From the NCBI GenBank assembly GCA_938743325.2, contig OW568876.1, forward strand, positions 620,001-684,000: a stretch of DNA of 64,000 nt, given 5' to 3'. The notes below the pieces were generated by a model. The model was not told the origin of the DNA and made no database searches. It was given only the letters and a program-made list of their open reading frames with translations. Every line of letters begins with the position of its first letter. The first letter of the stretch is position 1. The DNA comes from Pycnococcus provasolii (Eukaryota; Chlorophyta; Pseudoscourfieldiophyceae; Pseudoscourfieldiales; Pycnococcaceae). Below are positions 19,118 through 28,690 of the stretch, one piece after another. Made by a program: the position numbers and the translations under genes.

Positions 19118-21304
19118 CTATTTATCAAGCTCCTGATTCGCGGTACCTATGTAGTCTTGCAGCAAAGGTGGCGCATTCGTCGGGCGGCCGCCGTTCTCCT
19201 CGCTATCGAGACAGTACGACAGCAAAATCGTGTCGATCGAAAGCTCAACCACGCCCATAAACAGACTCGCGATTTGGTACGCCATCAAAACCACCAGCAG
19301 AACTGGAATCAGAGGACTCGACGTCTTGTCGTCGTCGCTCGCTCTATCCAGCATCATGTGCGCAATCAGCCCGCTCGCGAGAGCTACCACAAGCTTGCCC
19401 AAGAATAATATCGAGTCGCCAACCAAGTTCACCGCCGCCACGCGTAGCAAGTTCGACGCAATCAGCTTCGCGGCGTGGAACACGCTCGTGCAGTAGTTGT
19501 CGCCCTCGATCATGATCAGGATGTACCCGTTGCGATTCAGGAACTTCACGCACGATTCAAGGCAGGACAAGTAGCACCTCACGCAGCATCCCACGTACTT
19601 GATGATCGGATTGTCCGGGCTCGCCTCCTGCATCTTCTTCTCCAGGTAGTGCATCACCATCTGCACGAACTGAAGTACCGCCACTATGAAGCTTCCCAGC
19701 GCGAACGAGCCGGTGTGGTACCGGAACGTGCGATACGTGCTCGAAAGCACCGGGCTCAACGGCAGGTTCGTCCGATCCCAGTAGTAGTACGCGATGGCGC
19801 CGGCGATGACACCCATCGTCACGGCGACGATGAACTGCGTGATCCAGAGGAAGCCGAAGACGTGGTACACGAGCATGTACTGAAGGGTTCGGTCGAAGCT
19901 CACCTGGTAGCCGCACTGGCACAGGTGGGCATACGTGTCAGTGCAGTACTTGTCCTCGTACCTCGTCTTTCCACAGTCACGCAGCTCCGAGTCTCCGCTT
20001 GCATACACGTAGATGGCGGCGGCAACCCAGTACACCGCAAAGAGCACGAACGCTAGGAACGGAGTGAAGGGTGCTAATATAACGCTCGGAATGGTTGCAA
20101 TCGCATTGCACGCCACCTTGATCACCTTGATGGCGAGGAAGATGCGCGGAATCATCACGAGCGAGAAGAGCAGGAGGAGCATGGTGAGCAGTGTGCAGAC
20201 GACAGCTACGGCAGTGAGCACCGTCTGGTGCTCCTCGCTCGCGTCGAGATTGTCTTCCACGTCGCTCGGGAGTTGCGACGTGAAGCCGGACACCTGGTCC
20301 TTGCCGATGATTCCAGCCTTGAGGTAGAAGAAGAAGGTCACCGCGATGGACAGCACGTTGACGAGCAGGAGGGTGGTCCACGCCATGAGGCCTGCGAAAA
20401 AGCGCGTGAAGATGAGCCACACGAAGCCGAGAATGAGCGGCGCGATCAGTCCGCCGACGACGAGCACAGACCACGACTTGGTGAGGTCGGAGATGTACCG
20501 CTCCATGATGGCGAGTGGCGTGGAGAGGTAATCCTTGATACCACCGCTGATGCGATCAACGAAGCCCTTGTCAAACATGGCCAAGGCGGCAGCTGTGGAT
20601 CCCGAAGGTTCTAAACTCTGCACGCGCGCCACCGCGTCGGCGTCAAGCTCGTAGAACTGGCACGTTTGGAACTGTTCTGTGCTCTTCATCACGTTCGGGT
20701 AGCACGGCCCTTTGAACGCGCGGCTTCGCTCCTTACCCTCGTCCGTGAGGTCGTTGTAGTAGTCGTACTTCTTCGTTTCGCTCCACCACTTGAGCTGTTC
20801 GCCTTGGCTTGGCGTGGTGCCGAAGTATTTTGACGCTTCCGAGCTAGCACTGAAGTACGTTGCGTTTGGATACACGCATACGAAGAGTGTATCGTTGGAC
20901 GGCTGCGGGCAGCTCTTCACGCATACGTTTAGCACGTCCTTGAATGACGTTGTCAGGACGCTCGAGAAGTCCGTGACCAAGGTGGGGTCGACGACTCGCG
21001 CGAGTTCTACGGCGCTTGGCCAGAACGTCGCCTTGTATCCGTCGAGATCTTTTTCGTTGCACAGTTGTCCCTTGTAGTCGAATCCGTACACGAGCACCTT
21101 CGGGTCGCCCTCGGCGAACCCTCTCCCTCCGACGACAAGCATGCCGAGGCAGAAGGCAAGGAACACGACGAGGAAGAGTATGTCTCTGCATGCTCTTTGG
21201 TCGTGCGACTTGATTCGGGATGAAGAGTGCGTCAGTCCACCTCCTCCAGGAGGAGGGGAATCATCGCCACTACTACTACTGCCACCACCACCGCACAGCG
21301 CCAT
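19118..21304 (-). CDS. Choline transporter-like protein (CTL/SLC44 family)
   Basis: A 728-residue protein from the ATG at 21304. A Gly/Ser-rich cytosolic start leads to RDILFLVVFLAFCLGMLVVG (first membrane span) and a cysteine-rich extracellular loop (residues ~70-270) with CVYPNATYF-like sequence. About nine further spans follow, including the family block YHVFGFLWITQFIVAV, AIAYYYW, the YHTGSFALGSFIVA motif and the FLNRNGYILIMIEGDNYC segment, close to the FxNxNAYixxAIxGxxFC consensus. SLC44/CTL proteins carry choline and ethanolamine across plasma and organelle membranes for phospholipid synthesis. Length fits the family (650-720). Convergent with eS25, 171 bases apart. Confidence 0.95.
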   Translation of the reverse strand: MALCGGGGSSSSGDDSPPPGGGGLTHSSSRIKSHDQRACRDILFLVVFLAFCLGMLVVGGRGFAEGDPKVLVYGFDYKGQLCNEKDLDGYKATFWPSAVELARVVDPTLVTDFSSVLTTSFKDVLNVCVKSCPQPSNDTLFVCVYPNATYFSASSEASKYFGTTPSQGEQLKWWSETKKYDYYNDLTDEGKERSRAFKGPCYPNVMKSTEQFQTCQFYELDADAVARVQSLEPSGSTAAALAMFDKGFVDRISGGIKDYLSTPLAIMERYISDLTKSWSVLVVGGLIAPLILGFVWLIFTRFFAGLMAWTTLLLVNVLSIAVTFFFYLKAGIIGKDQVSGFTSQLPSDVEDNLDASEEHQTVLTAVAVVCTLLTMLLLLFSLVMIPRIFLAIKVIKVACNAIATIPSVILAPFTPFLAFVLFAVYWVAAAIYVYASGDSELRDCGKTRYEDKYCTDTYAHLCQCGYQVSFDRTLQYMLVYHVFGFLWITQFIVAVTMGVIAGAIAYYYWDRTNLPLSPVLSSTYRTFRYHTGSFALGSFIVAVLQFVQMVMHYLEKKMQEASPDNPIIKYVGCCVRCYLSCLESCVKFLNRNGYILIMIEGDNYCTSVFHAAKLIASNLLRVAAVNLVGDSILFLGKLVVALASGLIAHMMLDRASDDDKTSSPLIPVLLVVLMAYQIASLFMGVVELSIDTILLSYCLDSEENGGRPTNAPPLLQDYIGTANQELDK

Positions 21305-21536
21305 GGCCGAGTGAGCGATAGCAACACGAGGTGTGGCTTCGAAGTCCTAAAAACCTCAGGTGTCGAAAACTTCGAACCTGCTGCCAGCTCACTAACCTTA
21401 CAGTAGGAACCTAGTGCACTCGGTGACCAGTGTGGTGCGTACTGTGGTGCGCGCATGGCATAATCAGAAAGGATACCTAGACTATGATAGGGCAGCCAAT
21501 CAAGCGCCTTGGACGAGTGACTTACTTGTACCTTAC

Positions 21537-21988
21537 CGCGTCTTACAACGGACTCTTACAACCGGCGGCCTTGCACAAGTGACCGCGTCATACAACGGAC
21601 TCTTACAACCGGCGGCCTTGCACAAGTGACCGCGTCATACAACGGACTCTTACAACCGGCGGCCTTGCACAAGTGACCGCGTCATACAACGGACTCTTAC
21701 AACCGGCGGCCTTGCACAAGTGACCGCGTCATACAACGGACTCTTACAACCGGCGGCCTTGCACAAGTGACCGCGTCATACAACGGACTCTTACAACCGG
21801 CGGCCTTGCACAAGTGACCGCGTCATACAACGGACTCTTACAACCGGCGGCCTTGCACAAGTGACCGCGTCATACAACGGACTCTTACAACCGGCGGCCT
21901 TGCACAAGTGACCGCGTCATACAACGGACTCTTACAACCGGCGGCCTTGCACAAGTGACCGCGTCATACAACGGACTCTTACAACCTC
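21537..21988. repeat. 47-bp minisatellite, nine full copies plus a partial tenth
   Basis: The unit begins CGCGTCATACAACGGACTCT and ends GGCCTTGCACAAGTGAC. Nine head-to-tail copies run from 21537 to 21959 with almost no variation (first copy TCTTAC for TCATAC), then 29 bases of a tenth. The near-identity implies recent expansion or homogenisation. It lies between the divergent CTL and UbiE/COQ5-type genes. Confidence 0.97.
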
Positions 21989-22142
21989 TTACAACTTGCA
22001 CAGTGCACCCGTAACCCGACGGCCTTGCCCACCCACCTGTCAAGTGTAAACCTGTATGTTACCATGCATGGCGTGGCGTGCGCTGAACTGTATGGTTATG
22101 GTTATGTTTTACCTTTCCCACCCGGAATCTTGAGACTTGTGA

Positions 22143-22292
22143 CTTGACCATGTGCTTGAGTTCACGACGCGCAAGCAAGACGTGTGCGGCCGCGGACTTC
22201 AGGACTTGCACGGTGCACCGAATCATTCGCACCGACCAATGAGCGAGCTTGACCATGTGCGTGAGTTCACGACGCGCAACCCTAACCCTAAC
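22143..22292 (+). repeat. 32-bp direct duplication ending in CCCTAACCCTAA
   Basis: CTTGACCATGTGC(T/G)TGAG plus TTCACGACGCGCAA is present at 22143-22174 and 22248-22279 with one mismatch. The second copy runs straight into AACCCTAACCCTAAC (22278-22292), a telomere-like/telo-box word 71 bases before the ATG of the methyltransferase gene. Confidence 0.75.
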
Positions 22293-22362
22293 AAGCCCCT
22301 GGTCGGAGTTTCCACCCCACATATTGACCCCTCTGATATTTCATTTCGTTGGCGAACTAAAT

Positions 22363-23226
22363 ATGACGGGCATGGCGCACAGCTTGCTGCCGGAAACGGA
22401 ATCCGCTTCTTCAGCTCCTTCTTCATCGTCGTCGCGGTTGTCTACGTCGGTTAACGTCTACGACGTCACTGACGCCTCCGCCGGTTTCCAATTACCCGGC
22501 CACACAAAGCTGTCGTTCGTATCCGCGATGTTCGACAAGATCGCGCCCGGGTACGATACCATGAACCTACTCATCAGCCTCGGCCAGACGTCACTCTGGC
22601 GCTACCTATGCTTTCGGACCATACTCGCGCAACTCGTACAGCTTGGGTGCACCTCCAAGGGTGCGCGTGTGCTCGACGTGGGGTGTGGATCGGGAATCTC
22701 CACGTACGCACTTCGACGCCAGTGTGCACCGAAGCTTCGTGTCGAAACCACAGGCGTAGACCCGTCGCCTCGCATGCTCGAGGTGGCGCGTCGCAACGAT
22801 CCGGACGGATGCTACGAGCTCGGAAACGCTGAGAACCTCGCGTCGTCGTTCGGCAGCGACAGCTTCGACGCAGTCTACTCCGTCTACACGCTGCGAAACT
22901 TCTCCGACGTGCGACTCGCCGTACGCGCGATGACGCGCGTTCTCAGGCCAGGAGGTGCGCTCGTTCTGCTCGACGCATTCCCACCGCCGAAGGGAAGTTT
23001 CATGCAGCTCGCACTGCGCTTCTGGATGAACGTCGTCGTTGCAGGAATCGTGCGCGTGTTCGCATTCGCAGACGCAAAGGCGTACCGCTATCTCGCGTCG
23101 TCCATCGAGCAAACGCGTTCTGCCGAGGAAACCGCAGAAGTCCTGCGCGACGAGGGACTGAAAGACGTTCGCGTCGTGAACTACACGTTCGGCGCAGCTG
23201 CGATGCTTGTGGGCGTGAAGCGGTGA
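22363..23226 (+). CDS. UbiE/COQ5/MenG-type quinone methyltransferase
   Basis: A 287-residue protein from ATG 22363 (ATG 22372 is equally possible). The frame is open further up but runs through telomere-like repeats. Family marks: FDKIAPGYDTMNLLISLGQ (ubiE N-terminal motif), SAM-binding VLDVGCGSGIST, GVDPSPRML, GNAENLASSF, YTLRNFSDVRLAVRAM and RVLRPGGALVLLD. It C-methylates a demethoxy-ubiquinone, demethylmenaquinone or demethylphylloquinone ring. Mitochondrial COQ5 and plastid MENG cannot be told apart by eye; LRNFSDVRLAVRAM leans to bacterial/plastid MenG types. The Ser-rich first ~45 residues could be a targeting leader. Divergent from the CTL gene, convergent with the TRAF7-like gene. Confidence 0.85.
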   Translation: MTGMAHSLLPETESASSAPSSSSSRLSTSVNVYDVTDASAGFQLPGHTKLSFVSAMFDKIAPGYDTMNLLISLGQTSLWRYLCFRTILAQLVQLGCTSKGARVLDVGCGSGISTYALRRQCAPKLRVETTGVDPSPRMLEVARRNDPDGCYELGNAENLASSFGSDSFDAVYSVYTLRNFSDVRLAVRAMTRVLRPGGALVLLDAFPPPKGSFMQLALRFWMNVVVAGIVRVFAFADAKAYRYLASSIEQTRSAEETAEVLRDEGLKDVRVVNYTFGAAAMLVGVKR

Positions 23227-23316
23227 AATTTGTGTCTTCTTTCGTTGAAAAATTAAGTACTTAACTATAGTAAAAAACATTGTACGATTAATTGATCATG
23301 GATCGCCTTTGGTTGT

Positions 23317-25080
23317 TTAATCCCAGGCCCACGCCGCGACTGTGCAATCCGCGGAACCTGACAGCAGGAGCGCGCGCGAGTCTGACTCACAAGATGGCAT
23401 CTGGCCAATTGTCCAAACGACGTCTTGGTGGCCTTCGAGCACCGCGGCCATCTCGGGCATCTCGAGCATGGCGGCACCCTGCCTGATTGACCAGACCCGC
23501 ACGGTCGCATCCGCGGAGCCAGAGTAGAGGAAGTAGCGATCACAGATCAGGCTCCATATCGTGTCCTTGTGGCCACGAAGAATGTGAAGGCAGCTCGGCT
23601 CGCCCGCGCCAGCACCCGTGAGCCCTCCAACGAACCAAACGCGGATCGTCGCGTCCGACGCCCCAGAGAAAAGCAGCTGATGGTGGTGAGCGAGAGCTAG
23701 CGCACGGACAGGATTTCCGTGTCCCGTCAGCGTGGCGAGTGGTGCGGCGGCGTTCGATCCGGCACGCCACGCCTTGACGCAGGCGTCCCCTCCCGCTGTG
23801 AAAATCACGCGCTGGTGTTCACTCTCAGCCATCGCGATTGCGCGCACATCCATCCCCGCATGCGCCTCAAATGCGGCGATGCGCTGGGGCACCACACCTT
23901 CGTCGACACCTGTAACGTCGAACACGAAAATCTCGCCACGTGCGGAGCCGACGTACAGCTCCTGCGCGCGCGACGCCGCCTCCAAGCTCAACACCTTTCC
24001 GCCCACGTCAACGCGCGCCGTGCAGCGCAGAGAGCCGCAGGTGGCGTCGACGCGCCACACACGCAGCGTTCCGTCAAAGGAACCAGAGAAGGCGACGTGG
24101 GCGATGGATGGGTGCACGGCAACGGCGCAAACGACGTTGGTGTGCTCCGTTGTGCAGCCAATCTCAACGAGAGGTGCGGGCTCCGTCGCAAGGTAACCGC
24201 TCGCGGCTGCTTCGTCGCCGTCGCCGTCGCTGCTCGAGGTGTGTCTTCGGCGCCACAGCCGCAGCGTTCGATCGATGCTTCCAGAGATGGCCCAGTCTGA
24301 CGACGCGGCGATGGCGCATACGGATCCGACGTGTCCTCTTGCCGCGCCGCCCACACGGCAGATTGTGCGGCCTTCAAGGTTGCCGTCCTGCGCGGCACTG
24401 TCGACAAACGTGCTTGCGTACAGTTCAGAGCGCGAGGCGTCGTAGCCGTCGGCGCGCAGGTTCGCATACTGCTGGTAGTGTGGTGCTGGTGGTTGTGCTG
24501 ACTGTGGTGCTGGTGCTGTTGTTGTTGTTGGTATTGGCGCGGAGGAGGTGGTGGTGGTGGTGGTTGGTGGTTGACCTGCTGTTGGACCACCTCCAGCCTC
24601 GAGCTGCTCGATTCTGTGCTCCAGTCGCCTTAGTGCCGCGCGCCATGCCGTTCGTTCTCTCTCCACGGCACGTTGCGCGATGGCGTGCGGACAAGCGGCT
24701 TCGTGCGTGATTCGTGACGACTCGTCGGCGGCCGCCCACGTGCATCCCAGTGACGCTCCAGCGCAGACGGTGGCGTCTGCTTTTCCGTTCGCCTGTGCGT
24801 TCTGTGCGAGCGCGGAAGCTGTCGGCAGTGCCGCGATGATGTGCTCAGCCGCTAGCGATCTTATGGGCCTCGCGGGGTCGATGGCGACTCTGCAGATTGG
24901 GCACTGGTACGTTTTTGAGTGGCTTAGGTACTGTTCCATGCACGGCGCTTCGCAGAAGATGTGTCCGTTGATGCATTGCAAAACACGCGTACTAGATGAG
25001 GGAACGTCGAGGCAAATCGTGCACTGCAGGTCGTCGGAGATTTCCTTCGACGACACCACACAATTCTGAGGGGACAGCAT
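23317..25080 (-). CDS. TRAF7-like E3 ubiquitin ligase: RING, TRAF-type zinc finger, coiled coil, WD40
   Basis: A 587-residue protein from the ATG at 25080; the upstream in-frame codons look like leader. A C3HC4 RING is at ~20-65 (CTIC...CINGHIFCE..C...YL...CPICR). A second Cys/His cluster (CAGASLGCTW ... HEAACPH) at ~100-130 fits a TRAF/SIAH-type finger. A short basic coiled coil (LRRLEHRIEQLEA) and a Thr/Ala/Pro-rich linker follow. Then come seven WD40 repeats (AIAASSDWAISGSIDRTLRLW, VAFSGSFDGTLRVW, LLFSGASDATIRVWF, LYSGSADATVRVW, LLSGSADCTVAAW). This order is that of TRAF7. Predicted activity is RING-type ubiquitin transfer onto WD40-bound substrates. It lies in the same window as E1 and proteasome beta1, but not adjacent. 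Confidence 0.88.
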   Translation of the reverse strand: MLSPQNCVVSSKEISDDLQCTICLDVPSSSTRVLQCINGHIFCEAPCMEQYLSHSKTYQCPICRVAIDPARPIRSLAAEHIIAALPTASALAQNAQANGKADATVCAGASLGCTWAAADESSRITHEAACPHAIAQRAVERERTAWRAALRRLEHRIEQLEAGGGPTAGQPPTTTTTTSSAPIPTTTTAPAPQSAQPPAPHYQQYANLRADGYDASRSELYASTFVDSAAQDGNLEGRTICRVGGAARGHVGSVCAIAASSDWAISGSIDRTLRLWRRRHTSSSDGDGDEAAASGYLATEPAPLVEIGCTTEHTNVVCAVAVHPSIAHVAFSGSFDGTLRVWRVDATCGSLRCTARVDVGGKVLSLEAASRAQELYVGSARGEIFVFDVTGVDEGVVPQRIAAFEAHAGMDVRAIAMAESEHQRVIFTAGGDACVKAWRAGSNAAAPLATLTGHGNPVRALALAHHHQLLFSGASDATIRVWFVGGLTGAGAGEPSCLHILRGHKDTIWSLICDRYFLYSGSADATVRVWSIRQGAAMLEMPEMAAVLEGHQDVVWTIGQMPSCESDSRALLLSGSADCTVAAWAWD

Positions 25081-25474
25081 GGAGAGCACACACACTGTGT
25101 GTTTGAAATCAATCGAAGTCCTGAAATTATAATAAGCACCTGGAGAGCACGCGCGCAATGCAATGCACACGCACGTCAATGGCACACAACGAGCATCATC
25201 GTAAAATGGGAAAGTGAAGTCCGGAGGGAGGGAACGAGGTGAGGGGGAGGGGACCAGAGCGTCAGGGAGGTAAAACTTTAAGGCTCCGGGCATGGTCTGC
25301 TTTTTTGCTTTGGGGATCCTTCTTAGAGCTGTCCTCCTACCTTGGTAGTTTAGATGTCTGCTTTGTCACACATTCACACAAGCTTGCACAAGTTAGTTGT
25401 TTTAGTTTGTCACACGGTTTGGATGAGTGAGTACCACTGCAACTTCGTACTCACTCAGGCTGCTGCTGAGATCT
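25081..25474. other. Divergent intergenic region
   Basis: Between the TRAF7-like gene and the unknown coiled-coil gene. It contains ACACACTGTGTGT near 25088-25100 and GTTTGTCACAC words. No gene or clear promoter element recognised. Confidence 0.4.
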
Positions 25475-26095
25475 ATGCCAAACCAAACCAAGCTTGCTGG
25501 AAATGATGATGGCGCGAGTCTCTATCCTACGGATAGTGGCGAGTCCATGATGGCGGTGAACGTCGACGATGTTGCTGCATCACTCGAGCAAGCTGCGGCG
25601 AAAGTGAAGCAGCTGAGCGAAATCGCAGGCGCGCAGGATATCAAGGCCAGCGTCGATTTGCTCACAGCGCAGGTGCAGACTCTACACGGCACACTTGCCA
25701 AGAATCACGCAGACGTCATCGGCACACTTGCCAAGAATCACGCAGACGACATCTCTCACTCGCAAAAGCTCATAGCAGTAACACAAGAGCTTACCAAGCA
25801 GCAACGAATCTCCAAGCTGGTGATGCAAGCTCAGGTTCACAACCAGATGGTGCGCGAGTGGCGCAACAACAAACTATTGGACTGCGGTTACCGTCAAGAA
25901 GCTCGTGTACACAAACGTGTCATTGTGCTCACTGCGAAACAGTATGGCTGGAAGCTCGGTGAGAAGACGCACAACGGTGAGGCCGACGATCAGCAAATCG
26001 AACGCCGTTGGAAGGATGCGCTCGATTGCTTGGAGGTTGTGACAGTGCCTTCCCTCACATACTCTGGGGCAGCATACGACAACTTTGTTCGATGA
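25475..26095 (+). CDS. Unknown coiled-coil protein
   Basis: A 206-residue protein from ATG 25475 (the frame is open 16 codons upstream). Acidic N-terminus, then a helix predicted from heptad-like Ala/Leu/Ile spacing (AASLEQAAAKVKQLSEIAGA ... ASVDLLTAQVQTLHGTL). GTLAKNHAD occurs twice in tandem, 11 residues apart, from a 33-base near-exact DNA duplication. The second half is basic/polar (MVREWRNNKLLDCGYRQEAR) and ends with a Tyr/Phe-rich tail. I do not recognise the family. Codon bias and length support a real gene. Confidence 0.6.
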   Translation: MPNQTKLAGNDDGASLYPTDSGESMMAVNVDDVAASLEQAAAKVKQLSEIAGAQDIKASVDLLTAQVQTLHGTLAKNHADVIGTLAKNHADDISHSQKLIAVTQELTKQQRISKLVMQAQVHNQMVREWRNNKLLDCGYRQEARVHKRVIVLTAKQYGWKLGEKTHNGEADDQQIERRWKDALDCLEVVTVPSLTYSGAAYDNFVR

Positions 26096-26522
26096 GCTTT
26101 CTTCATCATGGTGGTGTAGTACGTACGTAGATCGCTTTTTGGTTGTGTTGACGGTTGCCCTGGTTGAACGAAATGCTCAAATAAATAAATGCGATGTCAT
26201 CATCCTAGTATGACATACGACACCGTCTGTCTTCGCCGTCGACATCCATTCCCTCTCTCGCGTTTTCTTCCCGTTTTCAAAAACATTTAAGTGGGATGCT
26301 TGGTGCTGGTGGTAATGGTGGTGGTGGTAAGTGGTAACGGTGATTTGAAAATTGGTTGCTTGTTGTTTCATGTCTCCTCTCTCACCCCAACCACCACTTG
26401 AGCAGTCAGCACTTCTCATGTCGCTCTCCTCCTCGTACTCCTCAACCTCCTCATACTCCTCCTCCTCATCCACGACTGCTCCCGATCTGCCCGTCATCTA
26501 TCTTCTACCGCTGCTGGTTGCC
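26096..26522. other. Intergenic region between convergent genes
   Basis: Probable 3' UTRs of the coiled-coil gene and the kinase. It holds a GGTGGTGG tract near 26310-26330 and a CTCCTC-rich stretch at 26425-26475; the acidic minus-strand frame this creates is a repeat artefact. Confidence 0.45.
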
Positions 26523-27812
26523 TCACTTGCCTGGCTTGAGCTTATCGAGGAAGCTCTTGAATCCAGCCTGGAACGACTGGCTCCTGTTCGTGGTTGGTGG
26601 GGTTGACGACTGGCCCGGCGACGTGCTCGTCGACTTGTTGATGCTGCCAGAAGTTTTCGGAGTTGCAACCTGACTCGGGTGACGTGGATGTGCTGGCGTT
26701 GTCGGTGTGGGAGGTGCCACCGCCTCGTGCTTTGTTAGCCAGACGTGCTGCGAAAGTTGCATCAGATTGATGCGTCGCTCAGGGCGACGGCGGAGCATGC
26801 TTGCGATGCAGTCGCGACACTCCGTGGTGACGTCTGGTGGAAGCGGCCGTGCTCGTCCGTTACGTATGTTGCTGAGCGTTCGGCTCACGTCGTCCGGATG
26901 TGACGGGTCCTCGAACGGGTACACGCCCGTCACGATCAGGTATAGCATGACTCCAATCGCCCACACGTCAACAGCAACGGCATCGTATTTGCCGTTTGGA
27001 TTCGCCATGCCCGCCGGACCGTTCAACAGCTCAGGTGACATGTAGTCGGGTGTACCGACGCCAAGCGTGATTGCGCTGTCGAGGTGCTTGCTGAGCCCAA
27101 AGTCAATGATCTTCAGGCGGTCCGTCTTCCGGTCGATCATACAGTTCTCCGGCTTGAGGTCTCTGTGACACAGTCCGTTTGCATGCATGTACGTCACGCC
27201 GCGCAGCAGCTGACGCACGTATCGTGCCGCCATTTCCTCCTTCATGCGTCCTCCACACTCATTCAGCAAGTCGAGCAGGTCAACTCCACGAACGAGCTCC
27301 CAGACGATGACCAAGCTCCGTCCTTCGTGCGCAAAGACGTCGAGCAACTGAACGATGTGCCTCTGCCCGAGCTGCATTTCCTTTGCGAGTGCCGCGCTGA
27401 CGTTGGGATTCTTCCCAGCTGCCGCCGCTGCCATGGCATCTCGCATCTGCGACGCGAGCTCGATTTCGCGCTTCACCGCCTTGACGGGCATCTGCATGAC
27501 ACCTTCTCTGGTATTCATGACTTTGAGTGCGACGGACAGGTTGTTGTTTGAAACGTCAACAGCTTCGTACACGACCGCCGTTCCTCCTCGGTTGAGTTCC
27601 TTGATCACTCGGTACCTCCCTGACGAGAGCGTTTGATTCGGTTTGAGTTCATGCGCTGCTGCTGCTTGTGATGATGAGGGTGCTGCTGCTGCACTACCAG
27701 TGTTGTTGTTATTGTCGGTCATCATCATCACCGTGGAATCCAAGCCTGCTGACGATGATGAAGATGGTGGTGGTGGTGCTGCTGCTTGCTTAATGTCGTT
27801 CGTTTGCGTCAT
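26523..27812 (-). CDS. Serine/threonine protein kinase, CAMK/SnRK-like
   Basis: A 429-residue protein from the ATG at 27812. An N-terminal ~65 residues rich in Pro, Ser, Asn and Ala precede the kinase domain (about 68-350). Catalytic marks: a degenerate glycine loop NRGGTAVVYEA, VALKVM (ATP lysine), E in the alpha-C helix (KREIELA), HRDLKPENC, DFGLS, and the activation segment GVGTPDYMSPELL. DVWAIGVMLYLIVTGVYPFE and RRRPERRINLMQLSQHVWL end the domain, as in CAMK/SNF1-related kinases. All catalytic residues are present, so it should be active. The C-tail is Thr/Pro/Ser-rich with a basic amphipathic end (FKSFLDKLKPGK). An insertion of ~25 residues between strands 3 and 4 (AAAAAGKNPNVSAAL) is unusual. 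Confidence 0.93.
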   Translation of the reverse strand: MTQTNDIKQAAAPPPPSSSSSAGLDSTVMMMTDNNNNTGSAAAAPSSSQAAAAHELKPNQTLSSGRYRVIKELNRGGTAVVYEAVDVSNNNLSVALKVMNTREGVMQMPVKAVKREIELASQMRDAMAAAAAGKNPNVSAALAKEMQLGQRHIVQLLDVFAHEGRSLVIVWELVRGVDLLDLLNECGGRMKEEMAARYVRQLLRGVTYMHANGLCHRDLKPENCMIDRKTDRLKIIDFGLSKHLDSAITLGVGTPDYMSPELLNGPAGMANPNGKYDAVAVDVWAIGVMLYLIVTGVYPFEDPSHPDDVSRTLSNIRNGRARPLPPDVTTECRDCIASMLRRRPERRINLMQLSQHVWLTKHEAVAPPTPTTPAHPRHPSQVATPKTSGSINKSTSTSPGQSSTPPTTNRSQSFQAGFKSFLDKLKPGK

Positions 27813-28347
27813 GAATCCAAAACACAATTTCAACCAAATTTGTGTGCGTGACAGTCACAAAAAAGGGGGAAAACAGAAAACTGCCGTTACTCCTATTTTC
27901 GGGCTTGCGCGGACCTTTGGGGGGAGAGATCTGCTGAGATTGCTCGAAAATTGAAATGATGCCTCCGAGAAGAAGGACAGCTCGGTGGAATCCCGATTAT
28001 TCGGGGTTTATCGTCGGGAATGCTAAGAAGTCTCGAGGAAATTCCAGTTTTGGATCATTATCCCTAGGGCCTTTTTTGTTTCAGTGTTGGATCATTGGAT
28101 CAAAGTTGGATCAAGACATCAAGTTGGATCAAGTTGGATCAAGTTGGATCAGTTGGATCAGGTGGATCAAGTCGCGCGAAACCCCATTCCTTCTTCGCGC
28201 CAAAACTCCTCTTAAGGAACGGTCGAGAGCCCTCCAAAGGCTCTCCCGTTGCCCCGTTCCCCTGGCAAGAGCATTCCTCGCACGAGCAAGTCATGAGCGA
28301 CGTGCGACTGCCGGAGTATCCCACTCCTTCGATCTTTGCTACAGTTC
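27813..28347. other. Intergenic region with a (TTGGATCAAG)n minisatellite
   Basis: Upstream of the kinase gene. From 28086 to 28172 the 10-bp word TTGGATCAAG is repeated about eight times with small variants. Otherwise only short open frames. Confidence 0.7.
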
Positions 28348-28690
28348 TCATGGCCTTGCCGTGTGCCTTGGCGTGCTTGTGCACCTCCTGAGGTGGGCTT
28401 CGTACTCCGACCACGAACACCCGAGGAGTTCGATTGCGTGGTCAGTTTTCTCAAGTGAAGCTTGCTTGAGTGCTTCATGAATTCGGGATCGTGTAAGAGA
28501 TGCGAGACGGTGTGAGGCGTCACTTTCGTATTGTTTTTTTTTTGGTTTCCCGTGTTCTTTTTCGAAGTGAGTCATCCTCTTGTGAGCGATCGTCATGGCA
28601 TGCGTGATCGCGACGCCGAGGACATCTGCGAATTTTTGAATTTCATCCTTCGTGAGTGTGCGCGGGAAAACATTCCCGCCTTCAAGGCGC
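28348..28690 (-). pseudogene. Decayed HNH-associated/giant-virus-like protein fragment
   Basis: A minus-strand stretch encodes SLTRSRIHEALKQA, then AIELLGCSWSEYEAHL. The pattern RSRIxxALK ... ELLGCSxxxxxxHL is known from HNH-type nuclease proteins of phages, algal large DNA viruses and mobile elements. The zinc-binding/HNH part that should follow is absent and the surrounding sequence no longer reads as one protein, so I call it a broken relic with a few breaks. Age cannot be judged. The similarity is to a short motif only. Confidence 0.35.

Noticed and set aside
21537-21988. Possible CRISPR array
   Set aside because: Units abut head to tail with no unique spacers; eukaryotic minisatellite.
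26177-26497. Acidic 106-codon minus-strand frame downstream of the kinase stop
   Set aside because: Arises from a CTCCTC-rich tract and GGT repeats; no start context or domain; most likely 3' UTR of the kinase gene.
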